A DNA stretch of 8,653 nucleotides from Psychrilyobacter sp. (lineage in GTDB: Bacteria; Fusobacteriota; Fusobacteriia; Fusobacteriales; Fusobacteriaceae), in contig JAGLEA010000065.1 in the NCBI GenBank assembly GCA_023145315.1, forward strand, positions 1 to 8,653, given 5' to 3'. The position numbers and the translations under genes are program-made. Shown here piece after piece: positions 6,938 to 8,653 of the stretch (its first letter is position 1; every line of letters begins with the position of its first letter). The notes below the pieces were generated by a model. That model did no database searches, was not told the origin of the DNA, and saw nothing but the letters and a program-made list of their open reading frames with translations.

Positions 6938-7706
6938 AACCCTGGTAAAGAGGTTAGGGAAGGAATTTCCGCTTAGTTTAGCAGAATCTTGGGATAATGT
7001 AGGACTTTTGGTGGGTGATGAAGATCGTGAAATTACTAAAGTCCAGATATCTTTAGATGCCACAGAAAAAGTAATAGATCACGCTATTGAAACTGGAGCC
7101 AACTTAATAATAACTCACCACCCATTAATATTTACAGGGCTAAAAAATATAACTTCTAAAAATTTTATGGGTCGTAAAATGATTAAATTAATTGAAAATA
7201 AGATAGCTGTCTACTCTATGCATACAAACCTTGATATAGGAAATGGCGGATTAAATGAATATATTACTTCTAAGTTAGGTGTAGAAACTTCTAAAATTTT
7301 AGATGAAAAAAAAGACGGAAATAATATTTCATTAGGAGGTATAGGTCGAGTTTTTAATCTTTCCAAGCAAATGAAATTAGGTGAATACTTACTAATTATA
7401 AAGGAAAAGTTGGGGTTAGAGAGTGTTCGAGTAGTAGGAGAAATGGATAAAAAGATTAAGAAAATAGCTATAGTAAATGGAAGTGGTGCTAGTTATTTAG
7501 ATAAAGTAAAAAAAATAAATGTTGACCTTTTTATAACAGGTGATATAAAATACCATGAAGGGTTAGATGCCACTGAGATGGGAATAGCATTATTTGACAT
7601 CGGGCATTATGAAAGTGAACACTTTTTTACAGAGATAATAGAAAAATATTGTTACGATTTAGATGTGGAAGTTTACAATGATAAACCTATATTTAGTAAC
7701 ATATAG
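6927..7706 (+). CDS. Nif3-like dinuclear metal centre protein (YqfO/YbgI family)
   Basis: A conserved cytoplasmic metal protein with two divalent ions per subunit; databases often name it GTP cyclohydrolase 1 type 2 homolog, but its physiological role is not settled. The five expected ligands are visible: His64 and His65 (THHPLIF), Asp103 (MHTNLD), and His227 with Glu231 (GHYESEH). The N-terminal motif SLAESWDNVGLLVG (17-30) and TGDIKYHEG (204-212) are also typical. At 259 residues it is the short form, like E. coli YbgI, and lacks the inserted PII-like domain of the roughly 370-residue Bacillus YqfO. The ATG lies inside the end of the preceding sigma-like gene (11-bp overlap), with AGGG (6914-6917) 9 bases upstream, so the two are likely translated in a coupled way from one mRNA. 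Confidence 0.95.
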   Translation: MKIKTLVKRLGKEFPLSLAESWDNVGLLVGDEDREITKVQISLDATEKVIDHAIETGANLIITHHPLIFTGLKNITSKNFMGRKMIKLIENKIAVYSMHTNLDIGNGGLNEYITSKLGVETSKILDEKKDGNNISLGGIGRVFNLSKQMKLGEYLLIIKEKLGLESVRVVGEMDKKIKKIAIVNGSGASYLDKVKKINVDLFITGDIKYHEGLDATEMGIALFDIGHYESEHFFTEIIEKYCYDLDVEVYNDKPIFSNI

Positions 7707-7710
7707 AATT

Positions 7711-7716
7711 AGGGGG
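7711..7716 (+). promoter_or_regulatory. Shine-Dalgarno of the membrane-anchored protein gene
   Basis: AGGGGG lies 5 bases before ATG 7722, and favours that start over the TTG codon just before it at 7719, which would have only 2 bases of spacing. Confidence 0.7.
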
Positions 7717-7721
7717 ATTTG

Positions 7722-8279
7722 ATGGTAAAGAAAATATTACTCCTTCTCTTTATAGTTTTTACAGTATCATTTGGAGAAGTAAATGACAGTAGAAGCTACC
7801 TAAAAGAGAGTGATAAACAAGAAATAGAAAGTAAGATATTAGAGATGGAAAAAAATGATGGCATAAATTACTATGTTAATATTGGTAATAAAATGGACGA
7901 TTCAGAAAAAATAGAAAAAACTATTATATTAGATATTATTCCAGATGGTAAAAATGATGTAAATGTACAATTAAAATTTACACAAGATATAGATACAACT
8001 TTACATGAAGAGGAAATTGATAACGTTTTAGTCCAAGGTGAAGAGTTACTAATAAAAAAGCAATATAAAGAATTTATTTTGAAAGCTTTGGAAGTGTCAG
8101 AAAAAGTAGTTGAAGATATAAAAAAAGAAAAGATAGAAGTTGAAAAAAAAGAGATAGAAGGTACAGTTACTCAGAATAAATTTGCAATTTTTGTGATTTT
8201 ATTTCTAATAGGATTATCTATTTTTGTAACTTTAAAATTTATAAGACACGGAAAAAAGAAGAAAAAAAGAAGAATGTAA
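7722..8279 (+). CDS. Exported, C-terminally membrane-anchored protein; possible TPM-like domain
   Basis: Not recognised as a named protein. The 185 residues begin with a signal peptide (KK followed by LLLLFIVFTVSF, with plausible cleavage after Gly18). An acidic soluble domain follows at 19-150, then one transmembrane helix (about 153-174) and the strongly basic tail KKKKKRR, which should stay in the cytoplasm. The soluble part is therefore expected outside the cytoplasmic membrane. Its order of elements resembles the TPM domain (Psb32-type phosphatase-like fold): an opening helix ESDKQEIESKILEME, a beta-strand GINYYVNIG, the hydrophobic KTIILDIIPDG, then EEEIDNVLVQGEELLIKKQYKEFILKALE in place of the late helices. 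The resemblance is weak and by eye only, and a catalytic role is not implied. It follows nif3 after 15 bases and precedes rnpB by 18 bases, with no terminator on either side. Confidence 0.85.
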   Translation: MVKKILLLLFIVFTVSFGEVNDSRSYLKESDKQEIESKILEMEKNDGINYYVNIGNKMDDSEKIEKTIILDIIPDGKNDVNVQLKFTQDIDTTLHEEEIDNVLVQGEELLIKKQYKEFILKALEVSEKVVEDIKKEKIEVEKKEIEGTVTQNKFAIFVILFLIGLSIFVTLKFIRHGKKKKKRRM

Positions 8280-8297
8280 GATGTTTTAGTTAATAAT

Positions 8298-8641
8298 TAG
8301 GTGTTAGAGTCAGTCGCCGCTAGGGAACTAGGGGAGGAACGTCCGGGCTCCACAGGGCAATGAAGGTAGCTAACGGCTGCTGAGGGAAACCTTAAGGAAA
8401 GTGCCGCAGAAAATAGACCGCCTTTGATTTTTAAGGGTAAGGGTGAAAAGGTGGGGTAAGAGCCCACCAGTGCATTCGGAAACGTTTGTAGCTTGGTAAA
8501 CCCCTTCTGGAGCAAGACCGAAGAAAAGTCATAAAGAAACTGCCCGTTTCGACTTTTAGGTGTGTCGCTTGAGCCTATAAGCAATTATAGGCCTAGATAA
8601 ATGATTGACCAACGACAAAACCCGGCGTATCCTAACACCTA
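8298..8641 (+). ncRNA. rnpB: RNase P RNA, class A
   Basis: Catalytic RNA that removes 5' leaders from precursor tRNAs, acting with the RnpA protein. Its ends are set by the P1 helix: TAGGTGTTAG (8298-8307) pairs perfectly with CTAACACCTA (8632-8641). Conserved landmarks occur in order: AGTCGCCGC, GAGGAACGTCCGGGCTCCA (P4 5' strand), AGGGCA, GGTGGGGTAAGAGCCCACC (P10/11), GGTAAACCCC, GGAGCAAGACC, GCTTGAGCC, then AGATAAATGATTG and ACAAAACCCGGC at the 3' end (P4 3' strand). The A-type long-range helix P6 is present as GGGCA with TGCCC. P3 is a short stub, CTAG-GGAA-CTAG. The L15 region reads CATAAAGAAAC where E. coli has CATAAGGTAC, so the CCA-pairing GGU seems absent. No clear promoter lies in the 18 bases before it, and the terminator is beyond the window. 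Confidence 0.97.
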
Positions 8642-8653
8642 TTTATCATATAT

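Noticed and set aside
8297..8584. Open reading frame on the minus strand of 95 codons
   Set aside because: It lies wholly antisense to the RNase P RNA, whose conserved structure explains the sequence and its higher GC.
1..8653. CRISPR arrays, insertion sequences, tRNA genes, phage or defence genes
   Set aside because: No direct-repeat arrays, transposase motifs, cloverleafs or defence-type domains were seen on either strand.

Overview
The window is an AT-rich stretch of bacterial chromosome made of housekeeping genes, all on the + strand. Base composition, the very A-rich Lys/Glu/Ile codon use, the gene order dnaG-rpoD, the Na+-type membrane pyrophosphatase and a class A RNase P RNA together suggest a member of the Fusobacteriota, close to Fusobacterium, Ilyobacter, Propionigenium or Psychrilyobacter. 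That placement is an inference from protein and RNA character; no search was run.

Layout. (1) 1-1425: the 3' two thirds of a membrane-bound, ion-pumping pyrophosphatase gene (hppA), open at the left edge and closed by a hairpin terminator. (2) 1525-4618: a strong sigma70-type promoter drives a two-gene unit, dnaG (primase) and rpoD (primary sigma factor). This is the macromolecular synthesis operon without rpsU, closed by a good intrinsic terminator. (3) 4618-5930: sdaA, an iron-sulfur L-serine dehydratase, alone, with an extended -10 promoter squeezed against the preceding terminator and its own terminator. (4) 5932-8641: an extended -10 promoter followed by a diverged sigma70-like protein, a Nif3/YqfO-type metal protein overlapping it by 11 bp, a small exported and membrane-anchored protein of unknown function, and rnpB. 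No terminator is visible between these four, so they may form one transcript.

Functionally the window joins replication priming (DnaG), promoter recognition (RpoD), tRNA maturation (RNase P RNA), serine catabolism to pyruvate and PPi-driven ion pumping. The most unusual item is the 313-residue protein at 5996-6937. It aligns along its length with RpoD regions 1.2 to 4, and keeps the core-RNA-polymerase-binding segment, but it has lost nearly all residues that read and melt the -10 and -35 elements. It sits one gene away from rpoD itself. A second point is that the RNase P RNA seems to lack the usual GGU motif in L15 that pairs with the tRNA CCA end.

There is no mobile element, CRISPR array, tRNA gene or sign of recent transfer. 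No gene-free stretch exceeds about 170 bases.
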